A stretch of DNA of 64,000 bases from Vombatus ursinus (taxonomy: Eukaryota > Chordata > Mammalia > Diprotodontia > Vombatidae), in the NCBI RefSeq assembly GCF_900497805.2, contig NW_020945064.1, positions 6,804,577 to 6,868,576 on the forward strand, written 5' to 3'. The translations under genes were made by a program, and so were the position numbers. Shown in pieces: positions 33,679-42,654 of the stretch. Position 1 is the stretch's first letter. Every line of letters starts with the position of its first letter. Below the pieces are notes generated by a model. That model had not been told where the DNA came from. It saw only the letters and a program-made list of their open reading frames with translations, and searched no databases.

Positions 33679-36600
33679 GATTTTTTTAAAAACCAAATTT
33701 TAAATTTAAAAAAAAGAGATAATAGGTAGTCACTGGGGTTTCTTGAATAGAGATGGGTGATGTGGTCAGACCCAAGCTTAAAGATCAGTTTGATAGCTGA
33801 ATGAAGGCTGGCCTGAAGTGAGGAGAGGCTAAAGGCAATACTCCAGGTCTGGGGTGACGAGGGCCTGCCCAGGGGTCATGGTCATGTCAGGAGAGACATG
33901 TTTCTAAGGTAGCATCAACAGAACTGGGCACCACATTAGGTGTGGGGGAGGAAAGAGAATGAGGAATCAAGGGTGACAGCCCATGTTGTGAGCCTGGCTG
34001 ACAGGGAGGATGGTGGTGACCTTGCTGCTGTGGGGAGTAATCCGAGATGGGATGTGGTGTGGCAAAGGCATTGATAGGAAAAGGGGGCAGAGGGCCAGAG
34101 TGTGGAGCGTAGTCTGGAATTGAACTCATTCCCCAAAAGCCCACGAGAGGGAAAGGAAGGTGGGTGTAGCATGGGTGTAGGGGGGGTTAGAGATTCTGAG
34201 GAGGACGATACAACATTGGTACCATGAAAACTAGGATCAATCCAGTGGCCGTGCTTGATTCTAGACACTAGACACTGGAAAAATACATCAATAAAACTTT
34301 TTTTAAAGGACTAAGTTTAGGGGTTGTAAGGCAGAGGGAAAGATGGAATGATTTCTTTCCATTATATTACCATGATATAACATTCCATTATGCAAAGTTC
34401 TCAGAGCAAGAGCAGCGATTCATTGTGCACCCACCAAGGCATGTCACCGTGTTTGTGGTCAGACGTGCTGTGGGCACAAAACTCCCTGCACTGTTGGCTC
34501 AGGTTCTGAAACTGTTGGTCCTGCCCTCTTGGTTATCCTGGTGTAAAGGTGAAGAAGAGCCTCTTGGGTCAGTCAACAAACACTATGTGAGTGCCTGCTC
34601 GGTGTGGTGTGTGACCCAGGGGAGGAGAAGGGAGAAGGGCAGTCATCACAGGGAGGAAAAGAAAAGACAAGGCAGTTGTGGTCTGGGGGAAAGAAGGGTG
34701 CCCCCCCTTCTTCATGGGTAGGAGGGGAGGTTGTCTTCAGGACGGATTGTGTGGGAGCCTGTCCACGGTGCCCAGCGCCGTGGTGAATGCAGAGTGGGGG
34801 CTTTGGGGAGGTATGTCTGGGTTCACCAAACAGGGGCCTGCCTCGGTGTTCACTGATAAGGTTGGCCTGTCCAGATTTGGGGGAGAGGAGCATGAGGTGG
34901 TCCTGAGTCTCTGTGCCCAGCTGGCACTGGGGTGTGATTAGGCACAGGCTTGCCCAGAACTAAACAGTCCTGCTTGTTGGAGGAGGGGGCTCTGCCCCAC
35001 CCTGCCCTTGGCCAGGGCCCTCACTCAGCTCTGGCACCATCTGTGTTGCAGGTATGCCCCATCTGTTCAGCCATGCCCTGGGGCGACCCCAGCTACAAGA
35101 GCGCCAACTTCCTGCAGCACCTCCTGCATCGACACAAATTCTCCTATGACACCTTTGTGGTGAGTGCCCTCGGGTCACGGCCTGGGGAGGGGAGAGGCTG
35201 GCTGCACCTGCTGTGTGCCAGGTGCTGGGATACAAAAAGAGGCAACAAGCAAGCACATGCATGCAGACAGGGTATACAAGAAGGTTTGGAGAGCCCTAGA
35301 ACTAAGATGGGCTGGCCAAGGCTTCTCGGAGAAGGTGGGATATCGGTTGGGGCTTAAAGCAAGCCAGAGAGGTCAGTGGTCAGAGGAGGAGGGAGAGCGT
35401 TCCAGCTTTGGGGAGTAGCTCCCCACACAACAGGATCTCTTAGCAGTTCCTCGCCTCTCCGAACCCTTCCCAACACCCTGATACCAAATGCTGGGGCCTT
35501 GGGCTTTGGTCTAAATGAAGAGCTGGCAGGGCACTGGCTTCTGGGTCACGGCTGGAATCGGCTCTTCCACAAACTAGGACAAGGCAGCCTGTCCAGGCAG
35601 CAGAGCCCAGCACTCTCCTCTTCCTGGGCCTTCATCTTGTTCTCTCTGGGCTGGGTATGACAATGCCTCCTTGCTTCTGGGTTAGGGTGATTGAATGAAG
35701 GCTTCTGAAGCCCAAGGAGGGGCGACTTGGGGCCTGGAACCCTCCAAAGGCTGCACCCCTGCGCCGCACCCTCCTGTCCACGTGCCACAGACAGCCATGG
35801 CGGTGGGGCCCAGGGAGTCTGCCAGGAGAGTTGCCACTCCTGCTCTTCACAGCCATCCTCTTTTCTTGGACAGCCCATTCACCTTTTACAGTAACTGCCC
35901 AGCCCTGACCACTGGGGGCCCTTCTTGCCTCTTCCACTACCAGGAAAATTGTGGCGCTGTATTAGAGTTTGGACATCACCTTTGACTTCCCTCCTTCTTC
36001 CTTCTGGGGCAATCTTGTGGTCTGTGGGCGTGCCAGCCCAGGTGGGCCACACACCAGACGCTCTCCTTGCCATCAAAATGGCAGAAGGGGCTTGTCCTAC
36101 CAGAAGCATAGCTTCAGTGGGTCAGAGTCAGAATCCTCGGGTTTAGGTCTGGAAAAGGCTGAAAAAACCATCTAGTCTCATCTCCTGATTTTGTGGCTGA
36201 GGAAGCTGAGGCCCAGAGAGGTCCGGGGTGGTCGCAAGTGGCCTGGCCCTCGTGGCCACTAGAGGGCGTGTCAGGAACCTTAAAAGGCACTGATCCCTTT
36301 GGCTTCGGGGAGGGGGCTGAGTTCAGGCCAAGGGCAGCTTCCCACAGATCTTCATTAAGATGCTGAGTCATAGCCTCCTGTGGTCTCCTGAACTTCTCAC
36401 CCCCTTAGATATTCTCACTAGCCGTGGCATGTTAAAAGGCCCCCTGCAGATGAGACTGCAGGGCTGTGAGTCAGGCTTCCCGGACAGATTTCAAAGGCCC
36501 CCCAGTTACAGAAAGGGCCATTCTCAATGAGGGTTTGCCAGTGCCTAGGAGGGGCGGGTCCAGCTTAGGAGAGGAAGGCTGGGGGCGGATGGTGGGGAAG

Positions 36601-37907
36601 GAGCCTCTTTAGTCATGGCTTGATGAACTATGATAGAGGCAGCTAGGTGCTGCAATGGGTGGAGCACTGGACCTGAAGTCAGGACACCAAAAGAGAGATC
36701 CAGCCTCCGACCTGCGCAAGTCACTTACCCTCCTCATAGGAGGTTGTGAGCATCAAAGGAGATCTACTTTGCAGACCTTAAGGTGCTCTCAGGGTGCTGG
36801 TGACCAGCTGTTGTATTTAGGTGGGGGTTAGAAGAGCTGGTCCAGATTGTGTGATTCTGCCCATGGATAGGTGTTGGTTGGGGGCTATTCCTTAGAGCAG
36901 GAATGCAGGGATCAGAGAAGGTCCCTGCTGAGGGGGACCCAGGGTGAGAGGACTGGCCTTGCAATTAATTAACTGTTCCCTCCCTGTCCCACCCCTGCCT
37001 GCCTTCCTTCTCTCCACAACTATCAGCGTCCTGGCTTTTACAGGGTAGCCAATGTACCTGTTCTTCCCTGACCCATTTGGCACCTGTGATTATCTGACCT
37101 CTGGATTCAGTATCAGTGGTTGCCTTTTTCCTGATTTGTCTTCATCTTTCTTGGTATCCAAGCCCTGTAGTAGAATCACTTAGTCAAAGAATAGGAACAG
37201 ATTTGGAATTATTTTCCTGAACAATTGGAAGAACTCACAGCTCTGCCAGCAGTGTATGAGTGTGCCTGGCTTTCTGCACCCTCTGCTGTCTCTATTTGAT
37301 GGGTGTATGGTGTTTGGATTTGCCTTTCTCTTACAGTGATTTGGAGTGTTTCTCTTTGTGTTTACTGGTAGTTTGCATTTCTTTTTTCTTTTTTAAGGTA
37401 TTTATCAAGTTTATTTTAATTCATACATTTCATAGAAAAACAGTAAAAACACATCCATGCGTTACGAAAATTAAATTCTATTTACAATCCAAGGGAAGTG
37501 AAGACGTTATTGGCAGCAGCTGCAGCTCCCAGGCTGGGGGTCTTTGCAGACACAGCTCCAGGCACACTTGGTACATTCTCCTGGGCAGCAGGAGCAGCAG
37601 CTCTTCTTGCTGGAGGCACACGGGCATGATTGGCATTTGCAGGAGCCTGCCCAGGTGCAAGAGCCACCATTCTCGCAGGTACATTTGGGGTCCGTGGCTG
37701 GCAGGTAGATGTCAGGCACGCACTCCTCACAGCAGAAGGAGGACCAGGAGACAGACGTATTGATAGTTTGCATTTCTTTTGAAAACTATTCATAATTTTC
37801 TCTCGTGTTTGAGTCAGTTCCCTATCCTTTCTTTTCCCTAGGACTACAACATCGACGAAGAGGCTGCATTTCAGGCCGCCCTGGCACTGTCCCTTTCTGA
37901 GAACTGA
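20086..37907 (+). CDS. RNF166: RNF166, RING-type E3 ubiquitin ligase (complete coding gene, six exons)
   Basis: Exons 20086-20279, 29600-29756, 31618-31730, 33080-33194, 35052-35159 and 37842-37907 join in frame to 250 residues plus TGA. Human is 237. A C3HC4 RING is complete: C46, C49, C62, H64, C67, C70, C82, C85. A C2HC-type finger (CRGCSKK...HISSC), C2H2-like fingers ([22 protein letters not shown]) and a C-terminal ubiquitin-interacting motif ([17 protein letters not shown]) follow. This is the architecture of the RNF114/125/138/166 family. Family members ubiquitylate signalling and autophagy targets; RNF166 is linked to interferon induction and p62-dependent xenophagy. The start has G at -3 and +4. 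The extra length is an Ala/Pro-rich insert near residues 16-36. Identity is secure. Confidence 0.98.
20545..20740. repeat. Degenerate tandem repeat of about 50-60 bp in RNF166 intron 1
   Basis: Roughly 3.5 copies of a unit combining GCAGAAGGAGGATTCATGGG, GAGGGGGCC, TTGCCTGGCTGTAACA and a C-run. Copies start near 20553, 20602, 20663 and 20718. Two middle copies are almost identical. The unit holds CCCCTTTCCCTGCAG, a good 3' splice-site look-alike. Confidence 0.85.
21045..21216 (+). repeat. MIR-type SINE
   Basis: GGTTTGGGGGTCAGAGGACC, CAGTGTGACCTTGAGCAAGT, GTGCCTCAGTTTGCTTATGT, AAAAGGTTGGACGAGCTGAC, TTCCAGGTCTCCGTCTTTGA. Nearly whole, old copy just after the CpG island. Confidence 0.75.
21217..22325. 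other. RNF166 intron 1, no clear feature
   Basis: Mixed sequence with two T runs (about 22037 and 22212). No exon, recognisable repeat or strong motif cluster is seen. Confidence 0.4.
22329..22500 (+). mobile_element. MAR1-type SINE, degraded
   Basis: AGACAGCTAAGTGGCTTACT, GAGCTTGGAGTCAGGCCCAG, CTGGAGAAGGGAATGGCAAA and CTACTCCAGTATCTCTGCCA follow MAR1 head and RTE-like tail, with a short middle loss. Confidence 0.75.
23300..23408 (+). mobile_element. L2-type 3' tail
   Basis: TTGTTAGCATCTTGAGGACC, AGGACTCTTGATTGC, TTAGCACAGTGCCTGGCACA and GTACTTAATGAATGC: an L2 3' end. Confidence 0.65.
23945..24135 (-). repeat. MIR-type SINE, minus
   Basis: GCCCTATTTACTAATAAGGA, AACCGAATCCC, CAGTGCACAGCTCCTAAAGG, AAGCAGGATTTGAACCTGGG, CTCCAGCACTATGTCCA. 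Reverse MIR order, old. Confidence 0.7.
24303..24548. promoter_or_regulatory. CpG-dense non-repetitive island in RNF166 intron 1
   Basis: I count 14 CpG dinucleotides in about 245 bp, against very few in the flanking kilobases. The segment is not a repeat I recognise and holds no RNF166 exon. It could be an intronic enhancer or alternative promoter. Function is inferred from composition only. Confidence 0.4.
24750..26360. other. RNF166 intron 1, no clear repeat or gene
   Basis: Mostly unique-looking sequence. Open frames here (for example around 24957-25334) have no domain, and no splice-linked exon is supported. Confidence 0.4.
26362..26585 (-). repeat. MIR/Ther-type SINE with L2-like tail, minus
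   Basis: TAATAATGATAATTGATGTT, AGCATTTTAAGGTTTGCAAA, then ATCTCCATTTTACTGATGAG and GGTCACACAGTAATTGTCAG. Reverse orientation, with an unrelated ~40-bp stretch inside. Confidence 0.65.
27092..27335 (+). mobile_element. MAR1 SINE, nearly whole
   Basis: GGTCAGCTAGGTGGTATAGT, GAGTTCAAATCTGGCCTCAG, TGTGTGACCCTGGGCAAGTC, AAATGAGCTAGAGAAGGAAA, TATCTCTGCCAAGAAAACCC. tRNA head, CORE and RTE-like tail are all present. Confidence 0.9.
27336..28545 (-). mobile_element. L2-clade LINE, ORF2 C-terminal region, minus
   Basis: Minus-strand translation gives pieces such as [33 protein letters not shown] and [12 protein letters not shown]. These line up with the L2 RT C-terminus (HIQSVAKSCHFYLHNISRIR, RSDHVTPLLKSLQWLPI, FKALHGLAPAYL). 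The plus strand shows the familiar TGACGTGGTCAGACCTCAGT block. About 1.2 kb, ancient, with frameshifts. Confidence 0.75.
28577..28805 (-). repeat. MIR/Ther-type SINE, minus, near full length
   Basis: TAAGAGCTAACATTTAAAGA, TATTATCCCCATTTTGCAGG, TGAGGAAACTGAAGCAAACA, AGGGTCATGCAGCTAGTAGG, TGAACTCAGATCTTCCTGAC. Reverse complement of a CORE-SINE with L2 tail. Confidence 0.85.
29600..29756 (+). CDS. RNF166: RNF166 coding exon 2
   Basis: [20 protein letters not shown] completes the RING, then [20 protein letters not shown] and APCRGCSKK begin the C2HC finger. The acceptor is TTCTTTATAG and the donor GTAAAG. Intron 1 is 9.3 kb. Confidence 0.97.
30165..30300 (-). mobile_element. L2-type 3' end, minus
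   Basis: GTATTAAGCACCTGCTGTGT, GCCCAGCACTGTGCTAAGAA, CAGTCTGTTCTCAAGGAATT, CTCATTCTAATTAAGGGAGA: a reverse L2 tail. Confidence 0.7.
30650..30992 (+). mobile_element. L2-type LINE 3' portion
   Basis: GAACTGTCCCCGACCCTGGA, ATGCCTTGCTTCTTCTGCTA, AGCTCAGGTACCACGTCCAC and GAATGTCAGCTCCTTCAGGG mark the L2 ORF2 end. It is directly followed by a SINE at 31000. Confidence 0.7.
31000..31137 (-). mobile_element. WSINE/MAR1-type SINE, minus
   Basis: GGGGTTAAGTGACTTGCCCA, GAGTCACACAGCTAGTGAGT, GGATTTGAACTCAGGTCCTC, GCTCTATCCACTGCGCCACC. Complete tRNA-derived part in reverse; little tail. Confidence 0.9.
31618..31730 (+). CDS. RNF166: RNF166 coding exon 3
   Basis: [37 protein letters not shown]. It supplies the His and last Cys of the C2HC finger. 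Acceptor is CTCTTTTAG, donor GTAAGC. Confidence 0.97.
32050..32194 (-). mobile_element. WSINE-type SINE, minus, with T-run tail
   Basis: A T run (the SINE A tail) leads into GGTGAAGTGACTTGCCCAGG, ACACAGCTAGTCAATGTCAA, GAACTCAGGTCCTCCTGGCT and CTATCCACTATGCCATCTAG. Flanks AGTTACTC and AGTTATTC look like a worn target-site duplication. Confidence 0.9.
32534..32549. repeat. 16-base G homopolymer
   Basis: Sixteen consecutive G in RNF166 intron 3. True length is uncertain because sequencing errors are common in such runs. Confidence 0.9.
33080..33194 (+). CDS. RNF166: RNF166 coding exon 4
   Basis: [38 protein letters not shown]: the first C2H2-like finger (CPYC...HCMENH). Acceptor is ACTGCTCAG, donor GTGAGT. 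Confidence 0.97.
33245..34215 (-). mobile_element. L2-clade LINE, minus
   Basis: It shares the plus-strand words GGTCAGACCCAAGCTTAAAG and GTGAGCCTGGCTGACAGGGA with the 27.3 kb L2. It begins near the L2 tail (GAGCACTGGGGTTACAGACA). A TA microsatellite interrupts it at 33647. Ancient. Confidence 0.7.
33647..33674. repeat. (TA)n microsatellite
   Basis: About 13 TA units flanked by A/T-rich sequence, inside the L2 relic. Confidence 0.95.
35052..35159 (+). CDS. RNF166: RNF166 coding exon 5
   Basis: [36 protein letters not shown]: the second C2H2-like finger (CPIC...HLLHRH). It is 36 codons in phase 0 and identical to human in most positions. Acceptor is GTGTTGCAG, donor GTGAGT. Confidence 0.97.
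35190..35420 (-). mobile_element. L2-type 3' end, minus
   Basis: CTGCTGTGTGCCAGGTGCTG, GATACAAAAAGAGGCAACAA, GGCTTCTCGGAGAAGGTGGG: the reverse L2 tail and preceding region. It starts about 30 bp after RNF166 exon 5. Confidence 0.7.
36130..36240 (-). repeat. MIR-type fragment
   Basis: AAAAACCATCTAGTCTCATC, GTGGCTGAGGAAGCTGAGGC and CCAGAGAGGTCC follow the reverse MIR middle. Confidence 0.6.
36256..36268 (+). promoter_or_regulatory. Strong CTCF-like motif CCACTAGAGGGCG
   Basis: Near-consensus CTCF core in RNF166 intron 5, just beside a MIR fragment. Same orientation as the motifs at 9287 and 38241. Confidence 0.6.
36636..36742 (+). mobile_element. MAR1/WSINE SINE, partial
   Basis: AGAGGCAGCTAGGTGCTGCA, GGAGCACTGGACCTGAAGTC, GCGCAAGTCACTTACCC. 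tRNA head present, middle partly lost. Confidence 0.75.
37369..37780 (-). pseudogene. Processed metallothionein retrocopy in RNF166 intron 5
   Basis: The insertion (37386-37763) is flanked by a perfect 17-bp duplication, TAGTTTGCATTTCTTTT (37369-37385 and 37764-37780). On the minus strand it has 5' UTR-like sequence, a 62-codon metallothionein reading frame ending at TAA (37507-37695), a 3' UTR with AATAAA (37410-37415 on plus as TTTATT) and an A-rich tail. The frame reads [51 protein letters not shown] and ends SCSCCQ. Metallothionein genes have introns; this copy has none. The start codon is ACG instead of ATG and one Cys is Trp, so it is most likely dead. The rest of the frame is open, so it is fairly young. 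Confidence 0.95.
37842..37907 (+). CDS. RNF166: RNF166 coding exon 6 (stop codon)
   Basis: [20 protein letters not shown] then N and TGA: the ubiquitin-interacting motif. The acceptor is TTTTCCCTAG, only about 60 bp after the metallothionein retrocopy's right target-site duplication. Confidence 0.97.
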   Translation, partial: DYNIDEEAAFQAALALSLSEN

Positions 37908-38240
37908 AGGCAGCCCTGGCTGGGCCCGAATCCAAATCTGGGGTCAAAAGTCACCTTTTCCACATGGAGGGACAAGAGGCTTGCTCATTCTTCAGCATTC
38001 CCTAGCAGTTAGGCCTCCCTGTCACCTTTATTTGAATTGCACCTTTTTTAATAAGGTGGAATCTTTATTCCTTGCACAAGGAGAGCAGGCCAACCCCAGG
38101 GGTCAATCCTCAGTGCCCTCCCTCGGGTAGGAAAAGATTGCACCTTTTACCAGTTCAAAGGTTGGTCTAAGTGAGGACTTTCACCTCTCATCTGGGTAAA
38201 GTAAAAAACTGGTTTGTTTGGTGTTTGGAGACCCAGGCGG

Positions 38241-38254
38241 TCCCTAGAGGGCAG
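38241..38254 (+). promoter_or_regulatory. CTCF-like motif in RNF166 3' UTR
   Basis: TCCCTAGAGGGCAGC resembles the CTCF core with one off-consensus base. Third motif of the same orientation in the window. Motif evidence only. Confidence 0.35.
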
Positions 38255-38855
38255 CTGAGTAGAGGGAGGGATGTCCGACTGCTAAATTGGAGCATCGAGT
38301 TGTCTTTTTTTTCTAAGCAATGGTTTGGCTTTCATGCTTAAAAATTCTGTTACTGCTGATCCAGACAGGTTAGACTTGAAGGGAGTGGAGAGGTGGGAGA
38401 GACTGGAAGAGAAACTTAGCTGAAGACCTGAACGGGAGCCCCATCCTAATATCTTGGCAGTCAGTAAAGTTTCCGCCTTGCTCATTTGGTACCAGCTTTT
38501 GTGATACTTAGAGATTCTGGCATTTTTCTATATTAACCAGTGTGATAACCTTTTCACATTTTATAGAGCGAGGAAAAAGCAGTTACTCTTCTTCATATTG
38601 CAATATCTGTGTTTGACTAGGAACAATAGTATTTTTATGGAACATTTAAAAAAATTATATTTTTTAAAAAAAATCAAAAACAAACCTAGTTACAGGATCA
38701 GCATAGGGGGATGATAGGGAACCTGGGGAAGCCAGAACCCAAACTGAAATTAAGAGAAATTTTTCCACTTGTGCTTGTGTGATTTTGAGGTGGCCACGTT
38801 CATTAGATTATTTCTATATTTTTAAGGTTTTCGTTGTGTCTGTTTACCTTTTGCT

Positions 38856-38861
38856 AATAAA
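38856..38861 (+). terminator. RNF166: RNF166 poly(A) signal AATAAA
   Basis: Canonical hexamer about 950 bp after the stop codon, in the sense orientation, with no intervening repeat. Confidence 0.75.
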
Positions 38862-39754
38862 AGAGACTTCCAGCCCCTTGTGCAAGCAGTGATGCCACTG
38901 GGGTGTCGGGTTCCAGGGCCCAGATGGATTTACACAGTGGAAACAGCAGAGTTGCTCCCAGGCTTAGAAGACTAGACCGGAAGGGCCCTTTTTATCACCT
39001 TTCCAAAGAGATGACTGGAATTCACTCCTCAGGCAGAGGCTTGGGGGACAGCCTCACCGAAGGACAGGGTCTCAGGCCCTCTAGCATCCCACAGATCCAG
39101 GCAAGGGGAGCAGTGTGGAGCCATGGACCATCTTCTCCGGCCAGTACTTATGCTCATCAATGGGGTTTGGGAAGAAGGTTGTTCAGCTTTCTGGTTTGTT
39201 TAATGATATAAATTATTGTTGTCTTTTTTTAAAAATAAAATAAAAAGTTTCAGAGCATCTACAGCCAGATGTGATAAGGGCTGTTTTATTCCCCAGTTTG
39301 GGAGTCTGGGAAAAGCATCTCGGAGAATCTAGACTCACCTTTGACCTCGAGTGAGGGAGAACGATATTCCCTATTTTAAGTAATGCCAAGATTCTTTCTA
39401 CAGCATCTAGAATAGCTTCTGCTCGAACACCTCCCAAGGCAGCCCATTCCTTTCCTATTGGAAAGTTCTGACACTGAGCCACCATCCATAAATGCTGTCT
39501 GAATTTTGGTCATGGTTCTCTGGGCTGTCTTCCCACCACCTTCCAAACCTTAAAGCACCATGTAAAAATGAGTTGTTATTAAGTGCCCAGGGAGTGAATC
39601 AAAGATGGAAAAATGAGAGTCCATGTAAGTATAACATGAGGTAGGGTGTGACAGGCAGAAATCCTGTCCAAATGCTGTCGGAAATTCTGAGGAATGAGAC
39701 TGGGTATGCGCCTCAGCTTGTCCTTTTCTGACTAGTCTGCACCTAGCCTGCACG

Positions 39755-39962
39755 TTGGATAAGAATCCAATCTCTCAGGGAGACCTGTTTTCAAGTCCTG
39801 CTTACACACTAGTTATGGGACCCTCAGCAAATAACTTCATTTGTAAGATGGGGCTGATGATAGTGTCTACCTCCCAGAGTTGTGGGGATAAATTGAGGAA
39901 AGTTGTGAAGCACTTTGAAAAGATTTAAGCACTATATGTACATACTAACTAATTATGGTCAT
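39755..39962 (+). repeat. MIR/Ther-type SINE with L2-like tail
   Basis: TTGTAAGATGGGGCTGATGA, CTACCTCCCAGAGTTGTGGG, GTGAAGCACTTTGAAAAGAT, TAAGCACTATATGTACATAC: core and tail of an old CORE-SINE. Confidence 0.75.
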
Positions 39963-42483
39963 ACTGCAGATATGTGGTTTTCTGAGTTAATGTGTGGCCT
40001 TCAGGGATCCTAATGTAGTTTAGCTGCACTCCTTTGTATGAGTCTGACTTCATTGGTTTAGGACACCCAGAATCCAAAAGTTTTAAAACCCACGTACTGA
40101 TCACTACCTAGAGCTGACTCGGCACCCCTTCACCCACCACATAACTGCAGTGAGGCTGCACTAGTCAATCCAAAGGCCTGACACAGGTTTGCAGCAAAAC
40201 CCACCCCCACAACTCCCTGATTGCAGCTGCGAGCTCTGAATTTTACCTGAGCAGTGACAGACGTGGCTGCAGCTACCAGGCTGCAGGTTGGGGAGGAGAG
40301 CAAAGCTGCATTGTATGCTGCAGGAGATTGGTAGAACAGAAGGGAGAGGGCCAGATAAAGCTCAGCTTCATGCATTACCCCCAAAGCCTCAGAGATCCAA
40401 ACTACAGAAATCAACTCAACATCAGCACGTTATATGGGGCTAGAGAACTAAGGAATAGATGGAATGGGGCAGGACATCATGGGGGTGGGGGGCTGGCAGG
40501 CCTGTGAGGAACTAACCCAAAGACAAAATTTCAGCATCCAGTTTTGGCCAGGTCTGTCCCCACAAGAGTCACTTGGATCAGAGCTAGGCTGGTGAACCAC
40601 GAATCTCCCCATCTCAGGAGAGGCTGAGAGTGAGAAATCCATCAACTGGGAAGGAAGGGTTCAGAAAGCGAGTAATAGGGAGAGGGGAAAAAGACTGAAA
40701 TTAAGATCTCTAGGAAGAAGAAAACTCAAGACTTTGAACATGAGCAGATAAGTCAATAGGGAAAACATTAACAGCAGGAAGAAATACAACCTCCAGATCT
40801 AGAATTTGAGACAGCAGACCCTGAGGAATTTGAGGGAAACATGGAGTAAACACTCTATTCCTGAGTGGTTTAGAAGGAAAAGAAAATTATGAGAGCAGGA
40901 TTTATGGCCTGCACAACAGTTAATAGAATTGAAAATCTTTAAATGTTGTTGGCAAGTCTCACCAAAGGGATAAAAAGAACAATAGATTGGGAATGCAAAT
41001 ACAAAAAAGTGAAAGACAAAAGAGAAGCAAAAACCAAACCCATAACATTGAAAGTAAAAATGCTCACCATCCAAGCAAAACTTTGCTCTAGGTTTCCCAG
41101 AAGGATTGTGAAAGGACAGAAAACTCACCAGAAAGCAGCAAATAAGAGAACTGCCCTGAAGTTCTATCAATCAAAAGAAGTAATAGATTGCCTCCAGGAA
41201 AACAAAGTAATAACAAACCAAGGCCACTAACTGGTTAAATTTAACAATTCAGTTTTGAAACAAGTTCTGCAAGCCATCCAGAGAAAAGGCTGTCAAATGC
41301 AAAGGAAGGAAAATTCAAATAACCAAAGACTATTCTGAACACACAAGAAGACTTGGGAGAGAATGGAATAATGTGTTTTGAAGAGAAGTGAACTCAGGAT
41401 GCAGCCAAATTGACCTACCCGGCAAATTTGAGCTTAATTGTAAGTGAATTTCAATAGTAGTCTTGAAACATTCTTTGAAATAAAGCCAGGCCTGAAGAGA
41501 TTCTTTGCTTCTTGAATACCTTAGACTGCTGAAAGACAAGAATGGTAAATGAATGCCACAGGCTAGGACAGCAAAAGTTACAGACTGACATCTGAGAAAC
41601 CAATAAATGTACATAAAGAAGTCAGGTGAAGCTTAGAGTGAAGAGGCAAGCCTGGGGCATTATGGACAACCTGGCAATACCCTACCTACAAGTGAATCAT
41701 TTTTTGTTTTTGTGGGGCTGCGTTAAAAAATGGGATGATGGTTTATGAAAGGGAGGAAGGACAGCAAAGGGTTAGAAGGCAATGTGTGATGTGCTGGGTC
41801 AAATCAAGGGCTAGCAATGAGAAGAAGGTGATCCCTATGGTCTCAGGAAAAGAAGAGCCTGTAAGAAGTGGGTGAAGAGGAGGTAAGAATTGGAAAAGGA
41901 AGGGATGGAGGGAGGTCTTGTTTTGGGGGTGGCAGTGGGTTTCACTGATGAATATTCCTATGGGGGAAGAAAGATGTTCTGTGAAAGGTGATGGGGACCT
42001 TGTACAGGTGGAGTTTGGGGGATTTGGTTCTAGAAAGACACTTGTCTTATCTCATGAGGGAGGTAGCATTGGAACTCACATCTGGAGGAATGGGAGGGCA
42101 TGGACTCAAAAAGATTTTTAGTTAAGTGAGGAAAAGAAGGTAATGAGGGGAAGGGCATAGATCAGTGTTGGGCTACATAATCAGGAATGGAGGTGGGGGG
42201 GTGCTGAAGAGTACTACCATGGTGTAGCATCCTCTACGGATGTGTGTGTTGCATGTGTGTATCCATATGTTTCCCAGTGAATAGGACTAGTTGAAGGGGA
42301 GAAGAGGAAATCTACTTGACCGAGAAAGAAAAGAATTAACCAGATAAAAGCAGGAAATAAAAAGGAAGTAAGCAAAACCCCAAAGGGAAAGTGCTAACAA
42401 ACAGGAGGAGGAATCAGAGATGAGGGGAAGAGAATCAGTGGAAATACGGCAAAAGAGGGGGAAAAAATTGTAATTTTAAAAAA

Positions 42484-42654
42484 ACAAGTATTGGGACAGC
42501 TAGGTGGTACAGTGGATAGAGCACCGGCCTTGGATTCAGGAGGACCTGAGTTCAAATCTGGTCTCAGACACATAACACTTACTAGCTGTGTGACCCTGGA
42601 CAAGTCACTTAACCCCATTGCCTAACCCCCCCCCCCCCAAAAAAATCAAGTATT
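42484..42654 (+). mobile_element. WSINE SINE inside L1, with target-site duplication
   Basis: The SINE (42493-42645) opens GGGACAGCTAGGTGGTACAG and ends in a 13-C run plus As. It is flanked by ACAAGTATT and TCAAGTATT (8 of 9 bases). The duplication and intact head mark it as younger than the L1 it split. Confidence 0.92.

Larger units (their letters stand above)
37908..38880 (+). other. RNF166: RNF166 3' UTR
   Basis: Non-repetitive sequence from the stop codon to about 20 bp past AATAAA at 38856-38861, followed by G/T-containing sequence. A longer form could use the overlapping AATAAA words at 39234-39244. The end point is inferred. Confidence 0.7.
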
